Positions 22,614 to 32,344 are shown, counted from the first letter of the stretch. The stretch is DNA of 64,000 nt from ELB16-189 sp018266435 (GCA_030123525.1 CP126125.1:930001-994000), one strand, 5' to 3'. The notes: generated by a model from the letters alone, not told the origin. Translations and numbers: made by a program.

Positions 22614-24023
22614 TTAATCTTTAGCCATCCTCACAATACGAGGATAAAATTTTCCTTCGATGTTTACCAATGTAGTTTGGCTCTTCATAATCGCTTCAAT
22701 ATCCTTGTAAGCCATCGGTGCTTCTTCGGGACTTCCGCCAATCAACGTGACCTTTTCACTTTGCAGTATTTTTTTCAAACCGCTCATCGTGATCGTATTT
22801 TTCGCTTTTAGGCGCGACATTTTTCTTCCTGCACCATGTGCGGCAGAATTAAGCGAAGTCTCATTTCCCAATCCACTTACGATGTAACCAGGGTCAGTCA
22901 TGCTTCCCGGAATTATTCCCAACACACCTTTGGCTGCCGGGGTTGCTCCCTTGCGATGGATCACATATTCTGTTCCATCTTCCAGTTTTTCTTTCCATGC
23001 GAAGTTGTGATGATTTTCTACTGTTTGCAGAATTGAAAGCCCAAGAGCTTTACACAAATTCGTATGAATCCTGTCGTGACATGCTTTGGCATATTCACCA
23101 GCGAGGTTCATCGAAAGCCAGTATTCATTTCCTTCATCACTATCCAACTCGAGCCACGCAAGATTTTTGGCCTCCTTAGGAAGTTTGCACTTATTCATAG
23201 CAATGTTGGTATAATGCTGAGCGATATTCGCACCCAGACTTCTCGAACCGGAATGTGATAAGATTGCTGCATAGTTTCCGGCAGGAAGCTGAAGTGTGTT
23301 ATGCTCTTCGAGTGTTACTATTCCAAACTCCACGAAATGATTTCCAGACCCAGAACTTCCCAATTGCCTCGCTGCTTTGCCATGCAATCGTCTTAGCAAT
23401 TCGGTTTGCTGGAAGTGAGGATGATCCAATATTTCGTGTTCCTGCGGAAATTCCAATCCACCTCCATTGCCAAAATGAGTTACATCACGTAATACTTTCT
23501 TTAGTTCGTATGTCTGATAGTCCACATAACTTCCGGGCAGATCAAGAATACTTAGGGCCATGCGGCAACCAATGTCCATACCTATACCATAGGGGATTAC
23601 TGCATTGCGGCTTGCAAGTACACCACCAATGGGCAGGCCATAACCTTGATGTGCATCCGGCATCAATGCCCCTCTCTCGGCAATGGGAAGACGCATGGCC
23701 AACTCCATTTGTTTCACAGCATTTATCTCAATATGCTTGTTGCCGAATACATCAAAATGTTTAGGCTCATCTTCAAGGTGATATACCTTGTATGAATCTA
23801 TGCCTGTTGATTTTGAAACAAGCTTATGTGCTAATATGCCCAAGGTGGTATGATCAACATATTCTTCGGGATGCTCCAGCACGTGAACGATTAATTTTAA
23901 TTTGTCTTCATTCGGAGTGTGTTTGAAGTGCCTGTTCATAATATTTAAAGCCAGGCTTCTGGCTACGTCCGACTGAAAGTCGATGACCGTTAAGTCTTTT
24001 ATTGTTAATTTTTGTTTACCCAT
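22614..24023 (-). CDS. rtcB: RtcB RNA ligase
   Basis: This 469-residue enzyme joins 2',3'-cyclic phosphate or 3'-phosphate RNA ends to 5'-OH ends using GTP and Mn2+. Motifs are complete: MPDAHQGYGLPIGGVLA, IPYGIGMDIGCRM, GSSGSGNHFVEFG, LSHSGSRSLG and the guanylylated-His segment NSAAHGAGRKMSR. The length is normal. It sits inside the island with one unknown partner, so it is probably an RNA-repair module against tRNA- or rRNA-cutting toxins rather than a housekeeping gene. Confidence 0.95.
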   Translation of the reverse strand: MGKQKLTIKDLTVIDFQSDVARSLALNIMNRHFKHTPNEDKLKLIVHVLEHPEEYVDHTTLGILAHKLVSKSTGIDSYKVYHLEDEPKHFDVFGNKHIEINAVKQMELAMRLPIAERGALMPDAHQGYGLPIGGVLASRNAVIPYGIGMDIGCRMALSILDLPGSYVDYQTYELKKVLRDVTHFGNGGGLEFPQEHEILDHPHFQQTELLRRLHGKAARQLGSSGSGNHFVEFGIVTLEEHNTLQLPAGNYAAILSHSGSRSLGANIAQHYTNIAMNKCKLPKEAKNLAWLELDSDEGNEYWLSMNLAGEYAKACHDRIHTNLCKALGLSILQTVENHHNFAWKEKLEDGTEYVIHRKGATPAAKGVLGIIPGSMTDPGYIVSGLGNETSLNSAAHGAGRKMSRLKAKNTITMSGLKKILQSEKVTLIGGSPEEAPMAYKDIEAIMKSQTTLVNIEGKFYPRIVRMAKD

Positions 24024-24582
24024 AGTTTTAGCACCTCACACTTCAACAGAAGTTGAGTATAGAGAATAGATTACTATATCATGCCATATAAGGCTGATAG
24101 CAAAATATTCTCAAAGCCTGTGCGTGACTTTGTTGTTATTAACTAATTTTTATTTTTTGAAATGACAACAGCAATCTGATCCGGCAAGTATGCTTACCGT
24201 GGCTGTTATTGGGCGATATGTAAACTTAGTACCAGCATAAATTTCTCTTTTTAGATTGAACAAGTAAGAGTGAAATGCGTGACGCAAAGATACAACTACA
24301 AATACACTTAGCAATTAGTGATTGAATATTTTTCTTAAGATGAAAGTGTTCTAAATAAGCTATAATATTTTAGATGAATAATATTAACCAGCACGAGCAG
24401 TGATACCCCACATTATGACTTAAAACTTTCCCGATTAACAATTAGCAACAGTTTGTTAATTGTTTTTCAACCTATACTCAAACCCAAAACAGGTGGATAG
24501 CAATAGATTTCATTTACATATTTTGAAAGTGTTCGGCACTTATTGTATCTTTCAACACGTATTGCAGTCACAAACAATAACA
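24024..24582. other. Gene-free right end of the island
   Basis: Nothing I would call a gene. The first 100 bases should hold the rtcB promoter. The rest is AT-rich and leads to the right arm-type repeat and attR. Confidence 0.5.
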
Positions 24583-24601
24583 GGTGAGTTAACTGGTGAG
24601 T
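24583..24601 (+). repeat. Putative integrase arm-type site, right
   Basis: GGTGAGTTAACTGGTGAGT differs from the left copy (1659-1677) at one base. It lies 60 bases inside attR. Confidence 0.7.
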
Positions 24602-24660
24602 ACAACCCAGAGCCTGTGGTAAGATATTGAAATGCAGTAGGGTAGGCGTTAGGTTCACAA

Positions 24661-24675
24661 CCCTCCTCCTCTGCT
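24661..24675 (+). repeat. attR: right end of the tRNA-Ser island
   Basis: CCCTCCTCCTCTGCT, identical to the tRNA-Ser 3' end at 1545-1559. The preceding GGTTCACAA is a diverged version of the tRNA T-loop sequence. The rest of the tRNA is absent here, as expected for the empty half-site. The island length between the copies is about 23.1 kb. Confidence 0.88.
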
Positions 24676-24676
24676 C

Positions 24677-24709
24677 AAGCTCCGTTCATATGTGAATGGA
24701 GCTTTTTTT
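24677..24709 (+). terminator. Original tRNA-Ser terminator
   Basis: AAGCTCCGTTCA pairs with TGAATGGAGCTT around a short loop, then seven T. It sits two bases past attR, so before integration it would have terminated tRNA-Ser. Confidence 0.85.
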
Positions 24710-24879
24710 ATTCTGGCTAATCTATGTTTCTATCTTTTTCATTTATCTCGCTATCAACAGCATATCCGTTAACTCCAGTAATTTTACCATCTCCTTAGCT
24801 GTCTCTTTGCGTTTATTAAAATATAAGTTGCAGATAAAATTGACAGGCTGCACCGTACGTATAGATTTCAACGGATATA

Positions 24880-25007
24880 GTATTGCTTTGCAGGTGGGGA
24901 GTAAGTGCCTTGCCCCACCAACAAAGTTGAAAAAGTGAAAGTAGGTACAATTACTCAACGTGGAATGTCTGCCCCACTTGCAGCAATACAATGTTATGCC
25001 CCGTTGC
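24880..25007 (+). repeat. attC-like site before a solitary plus-strand cassette
   Basis: Arms GTATTGCTTTGCAGGTGGGG (24880-24899) and GCCCCACTTGCAGCAATAC (24971-24989) pair around a spacer of about 70 bases. The box GTTATGCCCCGTTGC (24993-25007) follows. Its complement recurs with two mismatches at 25743-25757, just after the gene. This is the same design as in the island array, but on the other strand and outside attR. Confidence 0.7.
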
Positions 25008-25038
25008 TTTTTTAGGATGGAAGTTTAAATTAAAAAAA

Positions 25039-25743
25039 ATGAAATTAATAGCACTTGGCGACACTCACGGTAGAACAGATTGGAAACAAATAGTTTCTAA
25101 TACGGAATTTGATAAAGTAGTTTTTATTGGCGATTACTTTGATAGTCACGAAGATATTACGCCTGAACAACAGAAATCAAATTTTGAAGATTTGATTGAG
25201 TATAAAAAAAATAATATGGATAAAGTTGTTTTGCTTTTTGGTAACCACGACTACCATTATTTAAGAACTGTAAATGAAACTTATAGTGGTTTTCAAGAAT
25301 GGCACAAAACAGATATATCAGAAATGTTACATAAAGCGTTAGATGCTGATTTAATGCAAATGTGCTTAATTGAAGATGACTATATTTTCAGCCATGCAGG
25401 TGTAACAAAAACTTGGTTAAAAAACACAGGTTATACAGGCGAAGGCCCTTTGGAATTATTTATAAATGATTTATTCAAATATCAACCATCAGCATTTAAG
25501 TTTACAAGTGGTGTTAATCATTCTCCTTATGGTGATGATGTTTGTCAAAGTCCAATTTGGGTTCGTCCACAAAGTTTGAATGCAGATTGTTTAGATAACT
25601 TCATTCAAGTAGTTGGACATACGAGCCAAAAACAATTAAAAGTAATTGACAAAAAAATAGTTTTGATTGATACTATTGGAACGTGTGGTCAATTTATTTG
25701 TATCAATGATGGCGAAATGTCTGTTTTGAAACTGTCTTTGTAG
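25039..25743 (+). CDS. Calcineurin-like metallophosphoesterase in a solitary cassette
   Basis: I choose the ATG at 25039 (MKLIALGDTHGRTDW), since a longer frame would start in the attC-like box. The 234-residue protein has the metallophosphoesterase motifs in order: GDTHG, GDYFDSHED, GNHDYHY, then FSHAGVT and VVGHTSQK. Such enzymes cut phosphomono- or diesters; the substrate is unknown. The gene is strongly A/T-biased compared with its neighbours, a sign of transfer. The stop touches the closing end box. Confidence 0.88.
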   Translation: MKLIALGDTHGRTDWKQIVSNTEFDKVVFIGDYFDSHEDITPEQQKSNFEDLIEYKKNNMDKVVLLFGNHDYHYLRTVNETYSGFQEWHKTDISEMLHKALDADLMQMCLIEDDYIFSHAGVTKTWLKNTGYTGEGPLELFINDLFKYQPSAFKFTSGVNHSPYGDDVCQSPIWVRPQSLNADCLDNFIQVVGHTSQKQLKVIDKKIVLIDTIGTCGQFICINDGEMSVLKLSL

Positions 25744-25757
25744 CAATGGTGCATAAC
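25743..25757 (+). repeat. Closing end box of the phosphoesterase cassette
   Basis: GCAATGGTGCATAAC is the reverse complement of the cassette's 5' box (24993-25007) at 13 of 15 positions. The AAC end and following AATGG are as in attC-type left ends. The downstream half of this site is too diverged for me to pair confidently. Confidence 0.6.
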
Positions 25758-26329
25758 AATGGGTGCTTGAGTAGGTTTTTTTCTTTTCATCTACCGGATT
25801 CGGCATTTGCACACCGGGTGCTGCAGTGGGGCTGCTTCTATCCCTTCTTTCAATGCTGCTTTGTGTTACTCAAAGTAAAACGAGTTGATTCGATCTCAGC
25901 TACCTGTGTTATTTGATTTTTATCTTAAGTACATGTGCCGTGAGCGAAATGACGGTTGTTATTGCACTACGCAATAAAACCTGAAGGCTTTCACCTGTTT
26001 TCCATTCAATAAAGATTACGAGAAGCCATCTCAAAAACGCTCTATCCTTATGATCGAAGTAAACCAATCTCCAATTCGAAATAAAAATGAGATTGCTACT
26101 ACTTGCAGCCGAGGTTCTCAAATGCTTATTTCTCTCACCGTATTCTCCATTCTTTGGTGAGCAACGCAGAGCCCTACAGTAGTTGTTGCTCGCTGACATA
26201 CATTATTTTTCTTGTGGCATCTCTTACCAAAACCCTACTCATACTCACGCAGGATCTTTAGGCTTGAGAGGACGGTTTTGTCAAACATACATTTTCAGGC
26301 TATTTTTGAAACTTGATAGAAGTTTTTTG
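25758..26329. other. Gene-free stretch before the T9SS protein
   Basis: I see no supported gene. A 96-codon minus-strand frame (25909-26199) has no recognisable features and poor composition. The left 100 bases may contain the remains of the closing dyad of the phosphoesterase cassette. Confidence 0.45.
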
Positions 26330-27571
26330 ATGAAAAATTGGATTATTTGTTTCGTTTTGACTTTCTGTGTGGTTGATTTGTTTTCACAGGCAACACATGT
26401 GCAAACCTTATGGCAATGGAATGGCCCTAACAGCACTGCTTCATCTTTATCGTTAACACTTCTCTCGAATAGCGGAACGGGGAATCTTGTAGTTGTGCAC
26501 GTCAGTTACTCAGGTCAAACAGCAAGTGTTTCTACCATAACCGACAGTAAATCCAATTCCTATAGCAGGGTCAATGGTCCAACCAACTGGGGGGGTATAA
26601 ACTATTATCGCTCTGAGTTGTGGTATGCTTACAACATTACCGGGGCAACCACCCCCAAGTTATCCATAACCGTGACCATGACGGGAACGCCACCAGTCTC
26701 CACGGATGGACTTCAATTTATTCAGGTGTACGCAAGCGAATTTTCAGGAATCGGATCGTCCAATCCCTTGGATCAAAAATCAACCAACATTGGGTCAGCC
26801 TCATCTAACTTCAACAGCGGGTCAGCAATAGTTAATTATTCTAACGAATTGATTTACGGTGCCGCCATTGGTGGTAGTATGTCACCCATCAATAAAGGTG
26901 CTACTTTTACTTCCATCAACAACAACAATAGCAACCGGATTGAATATAAAAATGTAACACCAGCAGGCACCTATAATGCCGACTTTAATCCATCAGCGGG
27001 AGGGGGAACATTTGTAGCTGATCTGGCAACTTTCCGCACCTCAACTTCAGTTCTTCCTATCGAGTTATTAAGTTTCAATGCTGTAGCTTCTGAAAGTGGT
27101 GCTGTGTTAATCGATTGGGCAACCGCCTCAGAAATTAATAACGATTACTTTGAAATCCTTCGATCTGTTGATGGAAAAAATTGGGATGCGATAATCCGTC
27201 TAAATGGCGCAGGCAATTCAAAATCGTTAATCAATTATTCGGCTCAAGACGATCATCCTCAGCGGGGAGTCAATTACTATCAATTGAAACAGGTAGACTT
27301 TGATGGGAAAAGTACGCTTTCAGAAATACGAGCGGTAGAAGTCAAAAATGTATCAATTAGTTTTTATCCAAACCCCACAACAAATTGGCTGACTATTGAT
27401 GGGCTTTCGTCAAGTTCAACGGTTTTGGTTTTTAATTCTATTGGATCATTGATCAGCGGAGTTCCGATGGAAGAAACCAATGGTGGGGTTAGATTGAATT
27501 TCACTCAACTCACTGAAGGTCTGTACCTCATCAAAACACCCAGCCAGTCTGTTAAAATTTTAAAGAAATAA
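26330..27571 (+). CDS. Secreted protein with type IX secretion sorting domain
   Basis: Starting at the ATG at 26330 gives 413 residues with signal peptide MKNWIICFVLTFCVVDLFSQ. The first 240 residues are a Ser/Thr/Asn-rich beta domain. PIELLSFNAVASESGAVLID begins a fibronectin-like or Bacteroidota linker domain, and the last 75 residues are the type A T9SS sorting domain (SFYPNPTTNWLTI ... GLYLIKTPSQSVKILKK). It should be exported by Sec, then moved across the outer membrane and anchored or released. The passenger's function is unknown. Confidence 0.88.
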   Translation: MKNWIICFVLTFCVVDLFSQATHVQTLWQWNGPNSTASSLSLTLLSNSGTGNLVVVHVSYSGQTASVSTITDSKSNSYSRVNGPTNWGGINYYRSELWYAYNITGATTPKLSITVTMTGTPPVSTDGLQFIQVYASEFSGIGSSNPLDQKSTNIGSASSNFNSGSAIVNYSNELIYGAAIGGSMSPINKGATFTSINNNNSNRIEYKNVTPAGTYNADFNPSAGGGTFVADLATFRTSTSVLPIELLSFNAVASESGAVLIDWATASEINNDYFEILRSVDGKNWDAIIRLNGAGNSKSLINYSAQDDHPQRGVNYYQLKQVDFDGKSTLSEIRAVEVKNVSISFYPNPTTNWLTIDGLSSSSTVLVFNSIGSLISGVPMEETNGGVRLNFTQLTEGLYLIKTPSQSVKILKK

Positions 27572-27665
27572 AAACCTTGCCTGCCTCTTAAGCACAACGG
27601 TATCAATTTATTCTTTTAGCCCGGCATTACCCACATTAAGAAACGATCTCGAATTAATTCACATT

Positions 27666-29795
27666 TCATTCCTTAATTCCCACCAGGTCCAGCATAAATG
27701 CTTGGCGCATGGCTTCTTCTTTAATAGCACGGAAACGGCCTGAGGCTCCGCCATGGCCGGCATCCATGTTGGTGTAGAGCAGCAGCACATTGTGATCGGT
27801 TTTCATGGTACGGAGTTTGGCCACCCATTTGGCCGGTTCCCAATACTGCACCTGGCTATCGTGCAGACCGGTAGTCACCAACAGGTTAGGATAGTTTTTC
27901 TTTTCTACCTGATCATACGGTGAGTAAGAAAGCATGTACTCGTACTGCTCTTTGATGTTGGGGTTACCCCACTCGCGCCACTCAAAGGTGGTGAGTGGTA
28001 TGCTCTCGTCCATCATAGTGGTGATTACATCCACAAAGGGCACGGCTGCAATTACGCCCTTATATAAATCCGGGCGCATGTTGGTAATGGCACCCATTAA
28101 CAAGCCACCCGCACTGCCACCGTAGGCAAACAGCTTATCTTGAGCTGCATACTTATTGGCAATTAGGTATTCAGAACAATCAATGAAATCGGTAAATGTG
28201 TTTTTTTTGTTCATCATCTTACCGTCTTCATACCATTTGCCGCCCATCTCCTGGCCACCGCGAATGTGTGCCAGCGCATATACAAACCCGCGGTTCAATA
28301 AACTCAGGCGGTTAGAGCTGAATGAAGCATACGAGGTAGCCCCATACGATCCGTACGCATATTGCAGGCACGGATTGGTTCCATCTTTTTTGAATTGGTC
28401 TTTGCGGTAAACAATCGAGACAGGCACCATCGCACCATCGCGGGCTTTGGCCATCACGCGCTCAGTGGCATAATCTTCGGGTTTAAATCCGCCCAATACT
28501 TCGCGTTGCTTGAGCAATTTTTTTTCTTTTGTTACGATGTCGTAATCGAAAGTGGAAGGCGGAGTGGTCATGGATTGATAATTGTACCGGATTACACCGG
28601 TCTCCAACTCGGGGTTATTATCGATACCGGCTACATAGGCCGGCTCGCCAAAGTCAATCGAGCTTTCTGATTTATCTGACCATTTTATCAATTTTATTTT
28701 CGTCAATCCTTCACTCTCTTCTTCTACAGCAAGGTAATCTTTAAAAAGTTCAAAGCCTCGAAGAAAGACATTGTCTCGGTGAGCCATTAAATCTTTCCAG
28801 TTTTCTTTTCCGGGTTTGGAAACAGGGGCTTCCACTAACCGGTAGTTCACGGCATTCAAATTGGTGCGGATGTAAAATTTATCGCCCAGGTGATCTACAT
28901 CATATTCTACATCATTCTGCATTGGCTCGATCATCACCGGCTTGCTGTATATATTATCGGCATCAAGGTATTGGCTGTAGCCTGCATCGGTTCGGCCTGA
29001 GCTGATGAAGATATATTTTTTTGATTTTGATTTATTGACGTAGCACGAAAGTGTTTGGTCTTTCTCTTCATAAATCAGAGGGTCTTTTTCTTTCGAACCA
29101 AGTGTGTGACGAAATACTTTGTCGGAGCGAAGGGTATTGGGATCTTGTGTGGAGTAAACAACTGTTTTGTTATCATTGGCCCAGGTCAGGTTTCCTGTAG
29201 TACCTCCAATTTTATCAGATACTATTTTTCCCGTAGCCATGTCTTTAAACTTGATGGTATAAAAACGCCTGCCAACGGTATCCATACACAGCGCTACCAG
29301 GTCATGCTTGGGGCTGTTCACCACAAAGAAACTGAAGTATTTTTGGTTTTTGCCCAACTCATTTCCATTGGCAATGATTTCTTCGGGCGCATTCATCGAT
29401 CCTTTTTTGCGGCAATATACCGGGTAGTCGTATCCTTCTTCAAAGCGTGTGTAGTAATAAAAGCCTCCGTCTCTATACGGTACAGACTCATCTTTTTCTT
29501 TGATACGTCCTTTCATCTCCTCGTACAGTTTTTCGCGGAGCGTCCGGGTATGAGCAGTCATCGTGTCGAGGTAATTGTTTTCTGCCTTCAGGTAATTGAT
29601 TACGGACGAGTCTTCACGGTTCTTCAGCCAATAGTAGTTATCCACACGTTTGTGGCCGTGCTTAGAAACTATTTCAAAAGGTTTAACCGCAGCCACCGGA
29701 GGGTTTACATTCGGCCACTGTGCTGTTTCGACTTTCTTAGGTGTGCACGAAATAACTAACGCAAAAAGAATGAGAAGGGAAGCGAATGACTTCAT
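27666..29795 (-). CDS. Prolyl oligopeptidase family (S9A, oligopeptidase B-like) lipoprotein
   Basis: A 709-residue serine peptidase. The signal ends in LALVISC-type lipobox (FALVISCTPK), so it is probably membrane-anchored in the periplasm. An N-terminal beta-propeller (about 60-420) precedes the alpha/beta hydrolase domain, with nucleophile GGSAGGLLMG, Asp in TGLHDSQVQYWEP and His in MDAGHGGASGR. The opening PPVAAVKPFEI and DNYYWLKNRED are typical of oligopeptidase B. It cleaves short peptides, usually after basic or proline residues. It is divergent from ftsK. Confidence 0.93.
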   Translation of the reverse strand: MKSFASLLILFALVISCTPKKVETAQWPNVNPPVAAVKPFEIVSKHGHKRVDNYYWLKNREDSSVINYLKAENNYLDTMTAHTRTLREKLYEEMKGRIKEKDESVPYRDGGFYYYTRFEEGYDYPVYCRKKGSMNAPEEIIANGNELGKNQKYFSFFVVNSPKHDLVALCMDTVGRRFYTIKFKDMATGKIVSDKIGGTTGNLTWANDNKTVVYSTQDPNTLRSDKVFRHTLGSKEKDPLIYEEKDQTLSCYVNKSKSKKYIFISSGRTDAGYSQYLDADNIYSKPVMIEPMQNDVEYDVDHLGDKFYIRTNLNAVNYRLVEAPVSKPGKENWKDLMAHRDNVFLRGFELFKDYLAVEEESEGLTKIKLIKWSDKSESSIDFGEPAYVAGIDNNPELETGVIRYNYQSMTTPPSTFDYDIVTKEKKLLKQREVLGGFKPEDYATERVMAKARDGAMVPVSIVYRKDQFKKDGTNPCLQYAYGSYGATSYASFSSNRLSLLNRGFVYALAHIRGGQEMGGKWYEDGKMMNKKNTFTDFIDCSEYLIANKYAAQDKLFAYGGSAGGLLMGAITNMRPDLYKGVIAAVPFVDVITTMMDESIPLTTFEWREWGNPNIKEQYEYMLSYSPYDQVEKKNYPNLLVTTGLHDSQVQYWEPAKWVAKLRTMKTDHNVLLLYTNMDAGHGGASGRFRAIKEEAMRQAFMLDLVGIKE

Positions 29796-29905
29796 AAACT
29801 AAGAATTTAGAGGACGAAGATAGGTGAAACCCGTTACCGGAAAAGTACCGCATAAATAAATCTTCTGTTGTTTTTACTTAGTTTTACGTTATTTTTTAAA
29901 CTTCA

Positions 29906-32344
29906 ATGGCCGAGAATACCATTAAAACCAACTCTTTCAAGAAACCTGAAAAAGAAAAAAAGCCCAAGGCAGGCAAATCTAAATCACGTTTCAGTTTTGA
30001 TTTTTTCAAAGATCCTCGCTTTGTTTTAGCCTTTGGTTTTTTTCTGATTGTATTATCGCTTTTTCTGTTCACTTCTTTTGTCTCTTATTTATTTACCGGC
30101 AAAGCTGACCAAAGTGTCATTGAAGCCTTAAGTGATACAAGCCTGGCCGATTCGGGAAAAGAAGTCGGCAACTGGCTGGGTCTTTATGGAGCCATCACTT
30201 CTCATTTTATGATCTTCCGGTGGCTGGGTATCTCTGCTTTTTTTATTCCCCCGTTAATCTTTTTTCTTGGCTTCCGGCTTGTGTATAAGCGCGATCTGGT
30301 CAATTTATTTTCTTCCTTTATTTTATCTGTGTTTGCCGGGCTGTGGCTGAGTTTGCTGCTGGGTTACATTACACACAGTTTGGCCGGTGCAACTGAAATC
30401 AGTTTTTTAAGTGGCGGACTAGGTTATGAGTTGGCCAAAATATCAGATGGGCTCTTCGGGTGGGGAACGTTTTTGATCTTGGTTCTTACCCTTTTTGTAT
30501 TCATTATTTATTATTTCAATGTTACGGCTATCCCTACGTTTGTGCGCAACCCAAAGCCTATGGGCAACGATGCGCTGATTCCCGAAGATGAATCAGTACC
30601 GACAACCTATACCGATGATCGTGATAACTGGCCCAAACAGGAAGAAACCCCTGAACCTGAATTGTTGACAAATAAACTGGTTGAAGAAAAACCTAAGCCA
30701 AACATTAAACTAGAGATAGAATCTGAAAAAACCGAGCCTAAAAAACCAGAGCTGGCCTTGATTGTAGAAGAATCAAAATCCGATACAGAAAAGCTGGCTG
30801 AAAAATTGGTTGAGGAAAAAGGGGCGTATGACCCTACCCTGGATTTGAGCAGCTATCGTTTCCCCCCGCTTGAGTTACTGAACGAGTATGAAACCGGCAA
30901 GGTGCAGGTAACGCAAGAAGAGCTTAATGCCAACAAAGACAAGATCGTAGCCACGCTCACCAACTTCAAGATCGGCATCAGCAGCATCAAAGCCACCATT
31001 GGCCCAACGGTAACACTGTATGAAATCGTACCTGAAGCGGGCATCAAGATTTCGCGTATTAAAAACCTGGAAGATGATATTGCATTAAGCCTTGCAGCAC
31101 TTGGCATTCGCATCATTGCGCCCATTCCCGGAAAAGGAACGATTGGCATTGAAGTACCTAACAAAAACCGCGAGATGGTAAGCATTCGTTCTGTGCTTTC
31201 CAGCCAGGCATTTATCAAGTCAGACCGGGAGTTGCCGATTGCCTTGGGCAAAACCATTTCCAACGAGTTGTACATCATCGATCTTACTAAAATGCCCCAC
31301 TTGCTCGTGGCAGGCGCAACAGGCCAGGGAAAATCAGTAGGGTTAAATGTTATCCTTACCTCACTCTTATACAAGCGTCATCCCAGTCAATTAAAATTTG
31401 TGTTGGTCGATCCAAAAAAAGTGGAGATGAGCTTATTCAGCAAAATCGAGCGGCATTATTTGGCTAAACTTCCTAACAGTGAAGAGGCTATCATCACCGA
31501 CACTAAAAAAGTGGTGTACACGCTCAATTCACTTTGCATCGAAATGGAAAACCGCTACGAGATGCTGAAAGATGCGGGAGCAAAAAATTTAAAAGAGTAC
31601 AACGCCAAGATTATAGGAAGAAAACTAAACCCCAATGACGGCCATCGGTTTTTGCCGTACATTATTTTAGTGATTGATGAATTGGCTGACCTGATGATGA
31701 CCGCAGGTAAAGAAGTTGAAACACCCATAGCCCGGCTGGCCCAATTAGCCCGCGCTATTGGCATTCACTTAGTGGTAGCCACTCAGCGTCCTTCGGTAAA
31801 CGTAATCACGGGTGTGATCAAAGCCAATTTCCCGGCACGGCTTTCCTTCCGTGTAACTTCTAAAATTGATTCGCGCACCATACTTGATACAGGCGGGGCT
31901 GATCAATTGGTAGGCCAAGGAGATATGTTGCTCTCGGCCGGCTCTGAAATCATCCGGTTGCAGTGTCCGTTTGTTGATACCCCCGAGTTAGACAAAGTTG
32001 TAGATTTCATCGGCTCACAGCGCGGGTTTGAATCGGCCTATCAGTTGCCTGAGTTTGAGGGTGAAGATGAGGGCGGAGCCGCGGCCGTGGATTTATCCGA
32101 TCGCGATGTGTTGTTTGAAGAAGCCGCTCGATTAATTGTTGCCCATCAGCAGGGAAGCACCTCGCTGATTCAACGCAAATTAAAATTAGGATATAACCGT
32201 GCCGGCAGATTAATTGACCAATTAGAGGCAGCCGGCATTGTAGGGCCCTTTGAAGGAAGTAAAGCCCGAGAAGTACTCATTCGTGATGAAATGAGTTTGG
32301 AACAATTATTGAAAGCTTTGAAAGAAAAACACAATCAACCCTAA
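29906..32344 (+). CDS. ftsK: DNA translocase FtsK
   Basis: An 812-residue protein with about four N-terminal membrane helices (residues 38-205), a Pro/Glu/Lys-rich linker (220-310) and the motor: GATGQGKSVGLN (Walker A), then IILVIDELADLMM (Walker B) and QRPSVNVITGVIKANFPARL. It ends with a winged-helix gamma domain (QGSTSLIQRKLKLGYNRAGR). It pumps chromosome DNA toward dif at the division septum. It is probably followed in the same transcript by the LolA-like gene 29 bases later. Confidence 0.96.
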   Translation: MAENTIKTNSFKKPEKEKKPKAGKSKSRFSFDFFKDPRFVLAFGFFLIVLSLFLFTSFVSYLFTGKADQSVIEALSDTSLADSGKEVGNWLGLYGAITSHFMIFRWLGISAFFIPPLIFFLGFRLVYKRDLVNLFSSFILSVFAGLWLSLLLGYITHSLAGATEISFLSGGLGYELAKISDGLFGWGTFLILVLTLFVFIIYYFNVTAIPTFVRNPKPMGNDALIPEDESVPTTYTDDRDNWPKQEETPEPELLTNKLVEEKPKPNIKLEIESEKTEPKKPELALIVEESKSDTEKLAEKLVEEKGAYDPTLDLSSYRFPPLELLNEYETGKVQVTQEELNANKDKIVATLTNFKIGISSIKATIGPTVTLYEIVPEAGIKISRIKNLEDDIALSLAALGIRIIAPIPGKGTIGIEVPNKNREMVSIRSVLSSQAFIKSDRELPIALGKTISNELYIIDLTKMPHLLVAGATGQGKSVGLNVILTSLLYKRHPSQLKFVLVDPKKVEMSLFSKIERHYLAKLPNSEEAIITDTKKVVYTLNSLCIEMENRYEMLKDAGAKNLKEYNAKIIGRKLNPNDGHRFLPYIILVIDELADLMMTAGKEVETPIARLAQLARAIGIHLVVATQRPSVNVITGVIKANFPARLSFRVTSKIDSRTILDTGGADQLVGQGDMLLSAGSEIIRLQCPFVDTPELDKVVDFIGSQRGFESAYQLPEFEGEDEGGAAAVDLSDRDVLFEEAARLIVAHQQGSTSLIQRKLKLGYNRAGRLIDQLEAAGIVGPFEGSKAREVLIRDEMSLEQLLKALKEKHNQP

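Noticed and set aside
25909..26199. A 96-codon minus-strand gene
   Set aside because: Low-quality translation with no motif, in a region that looks non-coding on both strands.
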